Of a stretch of 64,000 nucleotides of DNA, positions 10,589-22,207 are shown piece by piece. The notes under the pieces are model-generated. The model was not told where the DNA came from and did not search any database. It saw only the letters and a program-made list of their open reading frames with translations. Every line of letters begins with the position of its first letter. The stretch's first letter is position 1. The translations under genes were made by a program, and so were the position numbers. Source of the DNA: Avena insularis. Taxonomy: Eukaryota; Streptophyta; Magnoliopsida; Poales; Poaceae. Location: NCBI GenBank assembly GCA_023614405.1, contig CM042688.1, positions 442,856,028-442,920,027 of the forward strand, written 5' to 3'.

Positions 10589-11520
10589 TCATGTAGGTCT
10601 CTGATGCTCTGCTTTGACTCTTTGGCAGATGTCACGTTTGGCGATGTAGCTTCCGATCTCTCTCTTCATCTTGTGCCACCAAAATTGCTCTTTCAAATCC
10701 TGATACATCTTTGTTCCTCCGGGGTGGATAGAATAAAGAGTATCATGAGCTTCCTTCATGATAACTTCCTTCAACTCCGAATCTCCTGGAACACAGATAC
10801 GTCCTTTGTACCATAGTACTCCTTCTTCGTCTTCGGTGAATCCAGGTACCTTTCCTGTATCAATACGACGTTTGATTTCGTCGATACTTTCATTTCCCTT
10901 CTGGGCTTCCTTGATTTGGCTAATCAAAGTGGGTTGAAGTTCAATGCTTGCTAAGAATCCTTTGCTAACTAATTTAGTCCTAAACTGCTCCAACTCCTCA
11001 TACAAATTTGGTTGCTTCTCCTTGATCATGGTGTTAAGCCTACATGACAATCTGCTAAGAGCATCTGCTACCACATTGGCTTTGCCGGGGTGATAGTGAA
11101 TGTCAAGGTCATAAGCCTTGATTAACTCTATCCATCTTCTTTGCCTCATATTCAGCTCCTTCTGAGTGAAGATATACTTCAAGCTCTTATGGTCTGAGTA
11201 AATCTCACAGCGATTACCCATCAAATAATGACGCCATGTCTTCAATGCTAGAACCACGGCTGCTAGCTCAAGGTCATGGGTTGGATAGTTCTGCTCATGC
11301 TGCTTGGTTGTTGTCGATGACACGCGATGATTTTGCCTTCTTGCATCAATACACATCCTAGGCCAATCTTGGATGCATCACAATACACATCAAACGGCTT
11401 CTTGATGTCTGGCATGATCAAAATTTGGGCGGATATCAATCTCTTCTTTAGCTCTTGGAAACTGGCTTCACACTTGTCTGTCCATTCAAACTTCTTGTCC
11501 TTCTTCAACAACTTGGTCAT
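10589..11520 (-). pseudogene. T pol: RNase H and integrase zinc-finger region
   Basis: The right-hand part (11263-11520) is the RT/RNase H connection and start of RNase H (F-D-V-Y-C-D-A-S). It is frameshifted near 11300 relative to the 255-codon frame 10589-11356, which holds the rest of RNase H ([18 protein letters not shown]) and the integrase HHCC region ([11 protein letters not shown], then C-Q-R-V-K). The last cysteine pair is altered (R-D-I-C where K-C-D-I-C is usual). The frame ends at a premature TGA at 10589 inside the linker to the catalytic core. Confidence 0.85.
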
Positions 11521-12561
11521 TGGTCGGGCTATGCTCGAGAATCCTTCTACGAACTTGCGGTAGTATCCTGCTAATCCGAGAAATTAACGAACTTGGGTTT
11601 GATTGGTTGGAGCTTCCCATTCTTCGACATATTTGATCTTGGTGGGATCAACAGAGACTCCTCCGACAGACACAATATGTCCGAGGAATCCTACTTCTTT
11701 CAGCCAAAACTCACACTTGCTAAACTTGGCATATAACTGATGCTCTCTCAGGGTTTCTAGGATGATTCTCAGATGTTGCTCATGCTCTTCTTCTGACTTG
11801 CAGTATATAGGGATGTCGTCGATAAACACAACTACAAACTTATCTAGGAAATTCATAAAGATCTTATTCATGAGATTCATGAAATAAGCAGGAGCATTGG
11901 TTAATCCAAAAGACATAACCGTATACTCGTATAAACCATAGCGAGTAGTAAAGGCGGTCTTCAGAATATCCGTTGCACGAATCTTAAGTTGGTGATAACC
12001 AGTCCTAAGATCAATCTTTGAGAATACCTGGGCTGTAGTCAACTGATCAAATAGATCCTCTATCTTTGGCAAAGGGTACTTGTTCTTGATGGTGACATCA
12101 TTCAACTTTCGGTAATCTGTGCACATACGGTTGCCTCCATCTTTCTTGTCGACGAATAACACTGGTGATCTCCATGGCGATGCGCTTGGCTGAATCAAGC
12201 CTGTGGCTAACATGGCATCCAACTGCCTTTTCAGTTCCACTAACTCTGAGGGGTTCATGGTATAGGGTCTCTGGGCTATAGGTCCGGTTCCTGAGATTAG
12301 TTCGATAATGAACTCAATATCCCTATCTAGGGGCATACCTAGCAATTCATCTGGGAATACGTTGGGGTATTCACAGACTACTCTGACTTGGTCAATGGTG
12401 GGAAGGGCTACACTCTTGTTGCACTTGAATTGACGGGGTAAGGTTTCAGAGATAAGTTCTACTGTTACTCCAGAACTACTGGTCATGGTGATGGCTTTCT
12501 TAGCACAGTCTATCGGTCCTTTATGGCTTGACATCCAGTCCATACCTAGTACTACTTCCAA
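11521..12561 (-). pseudogene. T pol: protease tail and reverse transcriptase
   Basis: An open frame of 325 codons (11584-12561) contains the G-M-D-W end of the protease and a nearly complete Gypsy [38 protein letters not shown] and M-S-F-G-L-T-N-A-P. The catalytic Y/F-x-D-D box reads F-I-D-D at about residue 245. A TAA at 11584 interrupts the frame just before the conserved [10 protein letters not shown], which continues in the same frame to the next piece. The motifs are well preserved, so decay is recent. Confidence 0.88.
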
Positions 12562-12830
12562 TCCTTTGGTTCCAAGTACAATTAGGTTGGCATAAAAATC
12601 TATCCCATGTATTCTGATAGGTACAACTTTGCAAATTTTTTCTAGCTTTTGTAGTTGAACCGGGGATTTGAACTATCATGACATGCTTCAGGTTGGTTGG
12701 GTGAATCTTACTAGTGCATACAAATTCTTCGGTGACAAATGAATGCGATGTTCCAGAATCAAACAATACTCTTGCTAAAACTGAGTTGACAGAAAATATA
12801 CCCAGCACTACATCTGGCGCTTCCTAGGCT
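12530..12830 (-). pseudogene. T pol: aspartic protease
   Basis: The active site reads L-F-D-S-G-T-S-H-S-F near 12735-12765; D-S-G-A-S/T is the retropepsin signature in chromoviruses. The frame shifts between this 95-codon piece and the RT frame: the C-terminal G-M-D-W block is found in the RT frame at about 12535. It would cleave the Gag-Pol precursor in an active copy. Confidence 0.75.
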
Positions 12831-12949
12831 TCTTCTGCGTTCATGTGGAAGAGACGACTGTTGCGGTTGTGAGGGTTCCCTGGGGCAAATCTCCTTCCTG
12901 GTTGAACATGACGCTGCTGCTGAGCTAGGGAATTCGCATTGGCATTGGT

Positions 12950-14001
12950 TGTAGTCTTCTTGGGACACTCATTGGAGTAGTGACCCTTCACTCCGCACTC
13001 AAAACAAGTGATCTGGACTTGTCCTTCACTGCAACAGGCACAGCATTGCTGCTAGTTCTAGGTGCAGTGTTGTTGTTGTTGTTGCTCTTAGGAGGGGCAC
13101 GGTTGAAATTGTTGGCATTACCAGAGTTGTGATTGTTTCCTCCGGACTTCACATTTCCTCCGCTACGGTTGGGGTAGCTTGGGGGAGAATTTGGGGGTCG
13201 GTTGTTCCTTGGTGCATATCCTAGTGAAGGGTTGGGACAGTACTTCTGGTGACTACTGGATCCAGACTACTGCATCATACGACGCTTGGGGTTGTCGTTT
13301 GCCTGGTTAATCTTTCGTTCCATCTGAATGGCGGAGTCGACTAGTTCTTCGAGATCCTGAAAACGGACGTTAACGAGGACAGTCTGCATCTCATCATGCA
13401 GTCCGTTCAAGAATCTCACCTTCTTCTTGGCCTCCGTGTTGATCTCATCCGGTGCATATCTGGCAAGTGACAGGAATCCATCACGGTACTCCACCACAGT
13501 CATTCTTCCTTGCTTCAATTCGTGGAATTCATCTCTCATCCTTTTGACGAGACCTTGCGGCACGTGGGTGCGGCTGAACTTGACTTTGAATGCTTCCCAG
13601 GTCATCACCTGACCATGGTTCATATTGCGGATGCTATTCCACCAAGCTCTGGCATCTCCCGCCAGATAGTGGGTGGCAAAGAGAACTTTCTCATTTTCAT
13701 CAACTCCTGCAACTTCAAGGTTGTTTTCCATGGTCTGTAACCAGTCATCAGCATCTAATGGGTTCACATATTGGTTGAAGATTGGGGGATTGGTGTTCTG
13801 AAATTTTTTGAGTTTGGATCCATGGTGATCCTGATTTCCCTGTCCTTGGTTGTTGAGAGCCATTTGGGCTATCTGCTGCAATGTTGCTAAGTTGGCTTGA
13901 CGCTCGGCCCTGCTTGCTTCACGGTCCGCGATGAGATTCTGCAAGATCTGCAGCATTGGGTCCTATGACGAGCTGCTCCCTCCTTGGTTTCCACGAGTCA
14001 T
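12950..14001 (-). pseudogene. T gag (capsid plus CCHC zinc knuckle)
   Basis: The natural start appears to be ATG at 13999-14001, followed by an in-frame TAG before the open 229-codon piece 13267-13956. That piece has the retrotransposon Gag domain: F-x-x-x-x-P-P-I-F near its middle, D-W-L-Q-T-M-E, A-R-A-W-W-N-S and W-E-A-F-K-V-K-F. A second TAG ends it at 13267. After a further frame change an intact CX2CX4HX4C knuckle is readable (C-F-E-C-G-V-K-G-H-Y-S-N-E-C, about 12970-13015), preceded by an Asn-rich linker. Gag forms the particle and binds RNA through the knuckle. Confidence 0.88.
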
Positions 14002-14249
14002 CTGAAGATTGAGATAGTTATAGGGGTAAGAGGGAAATTCTATGGTTCATGGTTTTGGGTTTTCAAAGCTAAAACTTTGAGTTAGACTCAGCTTTTTCAA
14101 CTAAATTCATTTTCATTCATGCAAGCAAGCACCCGATACAACACACACCACAACAATCAAAGGGGAAAACATATGGTTTGATGAACCATTCTATAAGCTA
14201 CAATACAATGAGATCATACATCTCATGCTACGACAGTGCTCTAGTGCAT

Positions 14250-15020
14250 CTACTCATCGTCGATGAAGTCGGAGTCTTCATCATCAGTGTAGAAGTCTAC
14301 AACGTCTTCCTCTAGAAAGTCATCATCGTTGCTGAGGTAAGAATCCATATCTCTCTGGATGTCTTCACCCTCATCTTCTTCTTCCTTGGCGGCAAGTTGA
14401 GCTTCCTGCTCCTTGACGGTCTTCTCGAGGTCGTCCACCTTCTTGCAAAGTCAGGCGATGGTGTGATCCTTCTTTGCACGCTGGCGGCAAAGAGACTGGC
14501 GATCTTGGACGAGCAGTGCGAAAGTCTGGGCCTTGTGGTCGGCAATGGCACGGTTCTGGTTGGCTAACTCCCTAGCATTGTCCAGTTCCTGCTGTCTGTC
14601 ATCAAGCAAGAAGTCAAGGTTCTCCACTTGACGCCTCAATTCTGGGTGACTTGGCATCTCCATCGGCATTCCCATGAAGTCACGTCTTGCATAGTGGGAA
14701 AAACGGGTTCCTTGGATCTTGTTGACGCTGAGGGCACATAGACGTGCGAGAGCTTCATGCATTGCCCTGGCTAATCCATCTAGCCAGTTGTTCTCTCTCA
14801 TGGAGAACTGAATTCTTCCTAAAGTTGGTGCTTCGATGCTTCCTCTAAGATCTGCGGTGACTAGCCACTGTAGGTCTCCTCCTGGGGGTCCTGGAAGTTG
14901 AGCTCCAAGAAACTCCGGATGTGGGCGTCCCAGTAACTCCGACAGTGAATCCAGATCCCTCTCGAAGATCAGCTGACCTCCGTTTCCCAACTGGTAAAAC
15001 TTGCTGAACTGAGTCTCCAT
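14250..15020 (-). pseudogene. T ORF upstream of gag (unknown function), one in-frame stop
   Basis: ATG at 15018-15020, 189 codons to a TGA at 14451-14453, then the same frame runs on to 14250. The full product would be about 256 residues. It has no domain I recognise. Visible features are a mixed N-terminal half with P-H-P-E-F-L and P-G-P-P-G-G, a central basic motif (G-T-R-F-S-H-Y-A-R-R-D), a predicted coiled coil from about residue 130 to 215, and a very acidic C-terminus of Asp/Glu. Similar ORFs occur upstream of gag in related grass Gypsy elements, to my knowledge without a known role. It lies between the primer site and gag, in sense orientation. The TGA is one transition away from CGA. 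Confidence 0.7.
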
Positions 15021-15232
15021 CTACAAGGATTAAGGATGAGGAAGTTAGTGAAGTGATCAAGTGTGTCAAAGTTTAAGTAGTAGTGTAAGAATTTTTGAGG
15101 ATCATGAATTTTTGAGAAGGAAGAATTCCCAAGGGTAAGAGAGGAGATAGTTTTTCATAAATACTCACTTTGGTTTTGAAACTAAGTTTTTGTTTGACGT
15201 CCATTCTAACTAGGGTCTCCTATGGTCAGGAT

Positions 15233-15245
15233 GGCTCTGATACCA
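15233..15245 (-). other. Primer-binding site of T (initiator tRNA-Met)
   Basis: The minus strand reads TGGTATCAGAGCC, complementary to the 3' end of plant initiator tRNA-Met, three bases from the 5' LTR. Confidence 0.93.
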
Positions 15246-15248
15246 ACT

Positions 15249-18200
15249 TGTCAACACCCGGATTTTTAATCCCAGATGCCCGTTATGCCATACCTCGCAA
15301 TCCTAGGATTACCATTTTTGCAAGACATAACGGATTGGATATCACAGTACATCATCCATTACAAACCATACATAAGGTCTTACACAAATAAGGATCTCAT
15401 GATCCAGTCTTTAATACAACAAGCAGCGGAAATAAAAGATAAGCGTAGCGGTGGGGTCCATCTTCAAGGGGCATAGGCAATGCTGACGAAGGCAGATAGT
15501 CCTAGTTATCATAGCCATCCTAATGACCATCCTCCTGATAGTCTCCTTCATAGTCTGGCCATGAGAATAGCCAGGGACAAAATCCATCAGTACTCTTTAA
15601 GTACTCGCAAACTACTATTAACAGGTACTATAGTTCTAAGTTAAAGTGCTAAATCTAAGTTTAACTCTAAAGTTAAGTGTGAAACCTAAGCTGAGTTCAG
15701 AAGCAAAGAAAGATAAAGTAAAGTTCTAGAATCACTTAAGTTGGGAAGCTATTATCATAAACACAACCCTATTGTGGTCAAGTCAAGATTCATCATTACT
15801 TCAAAGTATTTAGAAAACATCTGACAACGAAACAAGATTTGATACATCTGTCAAGGCTAACCCTGAATCACACACCCTAGTATAAGCACCTCTCCTATGA
15901 GCATGGCCTCCCAACCATGACCATCAGTCATCTTGGGCACTGCATAGGTGGACATCATGAGAGGTAGCCTCAGCTCAACCTCTCCCGCGAGGGAACTAAT
16001 ACTAATGCATATAAATTTCCAGCTAAGCCTTACCCAATTCAGGTAATGTGGTTGTACAGTAAATTTGGAATGGTATCGCATCCGAATCCAACCATCAGTT
16101 TTATAAAAGGGTTAAGGATCATGCCTCATCATATTCATCATCATAAACCAGTTGTGTTTCTCAACACATGTCAAAACATCTCAATAGAATGACTCATCAT
16201 TCCAAGGTTTTCACAATTCATTTTCACCAATTGTTCCCATCTAAAGTGACTCAAGTTTTTGATCTACTCTAAAATACTAAGTTAAGAGTGTTCACTAAGG
16301 TGGAAGGATGGGATCAATCTCATGCCATAGAATGACATCTAAAGTTTTCTAAGTAGGTCAAGTTTTATACTTTTTATGCTACCTTCAAAACAAGTAAAGA
16401 ACCTTGTGTAAACTAAGGGAGGTAAAACTTGTCAATAAGACTTGAAGTACTAATAGTTAAAAGGGGGTGTGATCAAAGTGTGCTTAAGGCATCTTTGCTA
16501 AACCATCTAGTTGTTTCTAGTTTGCTGAGCACTAAACTTGCAAGAGTTAAATCTTGGGTATTGCTAGCTTGCTAAGGGTAGCTTGCACTGTTAATGGTGG
16601 CTTGCCTTGGTTGGTGCAGTGGTTGAAGTTTTCTTCGTCTTCGTCTTGATAGCACTCCTCCTCCTCGTAAGCTTGGTCGGTACTATCTTCTATAACAATA
16701 CATACGGAGTAGACAATCACCAAAAAATACTTAACTAGGCTAGATAGCATTCTAAGACACACAATTGATGATCTATTATCATCACAAGCATCACAAGTTT
16801 AATTCAATAGTTTCTTTCTTTTTATTTTAGAAAAGTAATTTCTACTCATTGAAATATTAACTAAAATTTAATATTCACCACCAAAATATGGGATCATGTG
16901 GACACATGTCCTCACCACATATTCTAACATGTGGGAATGCGATTTAAAGGTTGGATCAATATTACTTTAGTTTAAGTTTATTATTTAATGATTTAAAGTG
17001 ATTAGAAATGCCTATATAGCATTATTTTGGTACTAGTCCAAAGTCGCTGCATGTAAACCTTAATATTATTACATATTTGGATAGATATTGTGAAATGTGA
17101 TTTTTGAGAGTTGGAATCAACTCAAAAGATAACTTGGTTGATTTTATAAAAATGTTGCAAGTTGCAAAAGCTTCTGTCTTCTTATTTTTATTAGGAGAGA
17201 TCTATAACTCTAATTGAATTAAATCCAATGGGCTTGGATAGATCATATTAATACCTTTCAGGCAAAATTAGTTTCATGCAATTTGGATTTGTCAAACTCA
17301 CAGAATTGAATTTTAAACTAGTGGACAGAAACTAGATTCAATCTAAAAAGAAAAATCCAGATTTGAACGGGTGGGCTAGCGCAGGAAAAGACTTGGGCCG
17401 GCCTAGTGGCGCTCCACGGCGCGGGGCTCAACTGACAGGGGGGTCCCGCTTATCAGCGGCACTTAACACGTGAAACGGTACGCGCACTGTGGGCCGTAGG
17501 ATTAGAAGCGAGATCTACGGCTGAGGGTCATCGTCGACGACGAACAGGTCGTCGGCGAGCTCGAAACCTAGCGGCTCGGTGGGGGTCTAATGGGGGTGTA
17601 CAAGGCCTCTAGCAGGGTCGGCGAGGCGGGCAAACTACATGGAAGACGACGGCGAGACGAGGCACAGTTGCGTGGCGGAGCTTGGGGTGGTCGCAATCAA
17701 CGACGCCCTTCTCCTCCTATGCGGCTACTTCGGCTCCAATTCCGGCGAGGCAGAGCTCGCCTTGCTTTGGCTAGAGGTGGGTGAGGTTCAGAGAGGTGTG
17801 GGGAGTGGAATGGTGTGGAGAGAAGAGGCTGGGGAGGGATCCTTTTATAGGCCCGACGGTGAGACCGAGCGGGATGGGCAGTCGACGCTGGTGACATGGC
17901 TACGGCGGGGTAGAGGCATGGCTGCTGGTGGGGATCGATGTGTGGTTCCCTGGCGGTGCTCTAGAACTTGAATGCGAGCGTAGGGGCGGTGACATGCGGT
18001 CTGGGCGAGGTGGCGCTCTGAGGCGGCGGTGTCCACGGCGAGCGGTGGCTGTGAGGCGTTGGGCGGCCAGCGGGGGTGTCTGGGGTGTTCTCCAGGTCGA
18101 GGCGGAGCGGCGGGCGCAGGCTGCTGCAAAGGGGCGGTCTGTGCAAGCGGGAACCGAGCGCGCTCTGGGGGCGGCACTGGCATGGTGCGGTGGCACTGGG

Positions 18201-19092
18201 CGCGGTTTGTGCTTGGTGGTCCACTGCTGCTCTTGGCTCGGGCAAGGGACAGGGGGTGGCGGTGAGCTCCTGGCTACCTCCTAGACATGGCGAGGGAAGA
18301 GGGAATGGTCTGCTATAGCGGGGCAAGGGTTGGCCGGCGAGGCATGGCTCGGCATGGAGACTAGGGACAAGGGAGAGGGGTGTTAGGGGTTTGGTTAGAT
18401 CAAGAGGGGACAAAGGAGATAAATGAAGATCATTTGGGGGCAAAACCCTGTAGTAAACAGTGAGCTAGGATTAGAGTAGAGATTATGCATGCCAAGTGTT
18501 TGATTAAATGGCCGCATGAAAGAAAGTTTTGAATTTTGGTTTCAAAATTTTTGAGTGATCTCCACTAGTGATAGGTAGTCTCTAGTTGCAAGGGTTTTGA
18601 AAGTGGAGCTCAAATTGATAGGTTTTGAAATAGGGGTGATCTATTCATATGCATTAGATTTAATTTTAAACTATCATTTAAAATAGTTAACAGAATGTTT
18701 TTAGCAGATCAAAAGGTGGGCCTTGGTACCTCATTATGTGTACTAGCAAGGGGTGCAAAGATGAAGAATTGTTTTTGTTAAGTTTTGAGTACTAGGAATA
18801 GCCAAAGTAGGCATGGGAGTTAAATTTGCCAAAATGACCATTCCTCCTTTTTAATTCTTTTTGATTTGATTTTCTTTAGGAAAAGTTTGGGAATGATGTA
18901 GATGATGTTTAAATCACCTAAGAAACATTTTACAAGCATTGGATCACACAATCATGGAAATTCAAAACAACTCCTATTTTAAATGCACACATATATGAAT
19001 GCTTTCATATTAATTTTGGAAAAGTTTTTGTTAACCCTATTGTTGGATGATTTGATCTTGATAACCTTGGATTGAAGTTTTGGGATGTTACA
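15249..19092 (-). repeat. 5' LTR of T
   Basis: It is 3844 bp and carries the same termini as the 3' LTR. It retains about 120 bp near 18240-18365 that the left copy lost between two short direct repeats, and lacks about 45 bp near 15868. Confidence 0.95.
17841..17850 (-). promoter_or_regulatory. TATA box of the T 5' LTR
   Basis: CTATAAAAGG on the minus strand, about 1.24 kb inside the LTR, followed by a C/T-rich leader. It is the probable promoter of the T genomic RNA. Confidence 0.72.
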
Positions 19093-19097
19093 CTATA
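19093..19097. repeat. Target-site duplication of T, right copy
   Basis: CTATA, identical to 5676-5680. Confidence 0.95.
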
Positions 19098-19487
19098 TAT
19101 GGAACACAAGCCTAGGATTATTTAGTACCTGGATGCTTTATCTTATTTATCTGCAATTGCCCTATGTTCTGATTGCTATGTGAATTGTCTTGTCCATGCA
19201 ACGCCCGTCCATCCATCCCTATGCCTACCGCACTCGAATCCCACTGTTTACTGCTATTGTTACTACTGTCTTTACTTTACTACTGCTGTTACTTTACTAT
19301 TCCTACTACAAAACTATTGCTACTAATAAACTGCTGTGAGCAAGATTGTTTCTAGGTGCAACTGAATTGACAACTCAATTGATAATGCTTATAAATATTC
19401 TTTGGCTCCCCTTGTGTCGAATCAATAAATTAGGTTTCACTTCCCTCGAAAATACTGCGACACACCCCCTATACTTGTGGGTCACCA
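19098..19487 (+). repeat. 3' LTR of A, second part
   Basis: Continues the LTR interrupted at 5680 and aligns with 59720-60109 of S2. It ends GTGGGTCACCA, with one change from GTGGGTCATCA in S2. Together the two parts give about 1380 bp. Confidence 0.92.
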
Positions 19488-20291
19488 ACTTCTCCCATGT
19501 CCTCAAGAACAAAACAAACTACTCACAAGACATCATATGGATCATGATACGAGATGGAATAATGATGTATAACAATCTGAACATAAAAAAATAATTCAAT
19601 GGTTCACTCAATAGCATCGACTACAAAGAGTAATCAACACCGGGAAAGTTTCCCCTATGAACTATGCAAGATTCAGCCCAATTGTTATAGCAATATGGAC
19701 ATGGTGATGAGGGTGCTAATGGTGATTATGGTGATGATGATCCCGATGAAGTACAGCTTGATGGTGGTGTTGATGGCGACGATCTCCCCTCTCCGGGAAG
19801 GAATTCCTCCGACAGAAATCTGTCTGCCAGAGAGATCTTTCTCTCTCAGTGTTTTCCGCCCCGCAAAGGCGGCAAAATCTTTCTGTGGTTGCTCCCCAAG
19901 TCTTAGGGTTTCAGGAGGATAATATATGCCAGAGGGGAGTGCCAGGCGTGGACCAGGGCGGCCACACCACCTGGTGGCACGGCCTAGGCTGGCCGCGCCA
20001 GGGGGTGGTGTGGGCCCCCTGTGGCCCATCTCCAGCCCCCCTTCTGGCTTCCTTCGTCTTTTGGAAAAATAGGATTTTCCATATATTTTCCCAGATTTTC
20101 CGATCTTCGTGAATTTTGCCTCCAAACAGCACCTTTTTCATCAGAATCCTGACTGCAGCGGTCCATGCTCCAAAAGTCATCAACCATGCAAAAACAGATG
20201 AAATAACATAAGTATCACCTCTCCATATAAAATATATCAATGAATAATAGTGAATTATGACATAGAGTAGTGATGCAAAATGGACGTATCA
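19488..20291 (-). repeat. 3' LTR of W1, part
   Basis: Matches 51208-52019 of W2. It includes a GAT-rich simple repeat (about 19698-19745) and the TATA-like ATAATATAT at 19919-19927. It ends with the LTR start (minus strand TGATACGTCC) at 20291. Confidence 0.9.
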
Positions 20292-20305
20292 ACTCCCCCC
20301 AAGCA
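20292..20305 (-). other. Polypurine tract of W1
   Basis: The minus strand reads TGCTTGGGGGGAGT next to the 3' LTR. Confidence 0.85.
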
Positions 20306-22207
20306 TAGACTTCACTTGTCCCCAAGCGAAACTGAGCTCAATAAACATGGCCTCAGGTTTATGTAGTGAAGAGTCGATAAAAGAATACGGATAAGAAGCA
20401 TCACATTCATCAATACATAGATCATAATAGAAGACAACTCTCTATTATATAACTCAACTTGCAATTAGTAAAGGAATCACAATAAAGATATATAAAGTAA
20501 ATCATAATTGGTAATGGCAAACTTAGCTCTTGGTCGAAGAATAGTTGATAATTTGCTGGAGTTCGCAAATAACTAGTTTTCAATGATAGTTTTCAAAGTA
20601 GTAAACATCAAGATAAGAGAAATGTGCAAAGCAAGGAACATAAGAACATGATTGAATAAATCATCATATGAATGAATGAAACACAACAACTCAAAATACT
20701 TGCTGAGATAGAAGGGAATAGGTTTACTGACTCAACTAAAAAGTAAAAGAAAGGCCCTTCGTAGAGGGAAGCAGGGATTGCAAGTCTCATAAAGAGCTCC
20801 CAAAAATCATGATACTTACTAGCTTTGAGCTCTCATTTCCCCTATCATAGGCATCTTTTGGTGATTAAGGTTAAAGTGACACAACTAAGAGGATATGCTT
20901 GAAAAGTTATAAGTTGAAATCTCATGCCCCTTACTTATGAGTACCGAACCTCATGCTACTCAACTTCAGTCACGAGTAAGCTCTTGTCATTATAAATACA
21001 CGTGTATCATTGAGAACCGCCAATGGGGTACCCCTTGCACATGACACAGGACCTATCCCATAATCAAAATGACAAGGCAAGTAGACAGTGAGCATCTCAG
21101 CGATCTTTTTATTCGCTATTTGCATAGGTTTTTATTAAGGATGTTTCATAGTATGCTCACTATAGTTATGCTGCAAGTTTCCACCGTGATTAGGCATGGC
21201 TTAGGCTAGCGGCCCAGGCGTTTCTCTAACACACATATAAACTCCATGATCTTACAAGTTCCACTTTTATTTCACACCACCGGGATCCATAAGAAAAAGA
21301 ACATGATATCAACTAGGTACAAAGTACCAATGCAGTGTTGAAAGCGTTCCCCATGATACATGGCTCTGCTAACTTCAACTCATAAAGCGCAAGCATATAT
21401 GCAACAAAGAAGGACCCAATGGTTCAGGTTATTAAATGCAAGAAAACTAAAGTGTGCCATCAAGTTCGTGAGAGCTTTAATCACTAATTTTCACATAACA
21501 AGTTTAATTTGGAAGGTAGACAAAACAAGAATTTACTTGGAATAGCAATAATGCTAATAGGTAGGTATGGTGGACACAAATGGCAAAGGTTTGGTTTAAA
21601 GGAGGTGGATGCACGAGAAGAATTACCTCTCAGTACAGGTTTTTGGCTAGCAAGGCTGGGTAGCAAGTATAAGAGTTGAAGGAAACAAACATACATACAA
21701 GTGATAAAGACAAACATGCAATCTTCCTTGGAAGAACAAAAGATCTTAACTAGAGAATACTCGACTTATGAGCAAATCAAGAAAGAAAGATGATGAAATT
21801 ATTTTTCTTTAGAGTACTTCTATCTTTTTCATTCAACTCTCAAAAATAGTGTTGCTCTTGTGAGCCAGTTTGCCAAAACCAACTAAATTAACTCAATGAT
21901 CCCAAAGTGATACCAATACTAACAACAAGATCAATAATATAACCACGAATTGAAAACTAATATACGCTATGAAAAAGAGTAAATGATAGAACTTCTCATT
22001 AATATTCCATAACGGCAACTCACACCAAGGGATACATATCTAACAAGAGAGGGGACACTTCCATAATGCAGACCATCCTACACGATAACTTCTCTATTCA
22101 TGATATGACTCTACTAAAAAGGTAAAAAGATATAAGATAGTGATGTGATACCGCGGCACTCCCCTAAGCTTGGAACAAGCCAAGGGGATGCCAAACCTGA
22201 TGATGGA
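20306..22207 (-). other. 3' non-coding region of W1 with conserved block
   Basis: No sense gene is seen. About 20815-21560 is the reverse-complement counterpart of the 3' block in A and F. It includes the antisense frame 21360-21545. An internal AAGCTT with an adjacent purine run (about 22156-22170) marks the boundary to the accessory ORF. Confidence 0.65.
20815..21560. repeat. Conserved 3' block, copy in W1
   Basis: Reverse-complement match to 3434-4190 (A) and about 31290-32060 (F), and direct match to about 45945-46770 (W2). Confidence 0.75.

Larger units (their letters stand above)
5681..19092 (-). mobile_element. Element T: complete Tekay-type chromovirus (Gypsy)
   Basis: Two LTRs (5681-9433 and 15249-19092), a perfect target duplication CTATA, an initiator-Met tRNA primer site (15233-15245) and a polypurine tract (9434-9450) define a complete 13.4-kb insertion read on the minus strand. 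Internal order, right to left: ORF upstream of gag, gag with CCHC knuckle, protease, RT, RNase H, integrase, chromodomain. The chromodomain after the integrase places it among chromoviruses; the very long LTRs and iMet primer fit the Tekay (Del) clade. All coding parts carry stops or frameshifts, so it cannot move by itself. The LTRs are nearly identical apart from two indels, suggesting a fairly recent insertion. Confidence 0.93.
1..19487 (+). mobile_element. Element A: Sabrina-like Athila-lineage Gypsy retrotransposon, 5' part off window, interrupted by T
   Basis: Own sequence is 1-5680 and 19098-19487; 5681-19097 is the inserted chromovirus T plus one target-site copy. Order seen: end of gag-protease (2-508), spacer with a GC-rich segment, Athila env-position ORF (1363-2467), about 2.2 kb of non-coding 3' region, polypurine tract (4676-4690), 3' LTR. 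No reverse transcriptase, RNase H or integrase lies between protease and the env-position ORF, so the copy is non-autonomous. It inserted into the 3' LTR of W1: 19488 onward matches the interior of the WHAM-like LTR (compare 51208 onward). The family name rests on LTR resemblance and is tentative. Confidence 0.85.

Noticed and set aside
15227..15250. Possible tRNA-Met gene fragment
   Set aside because: It is the primer-binding site next to the LTR of T; the rest of a tRNA is missing. The same holds for 53639-53651 and the tRNA-Asp-like sites.
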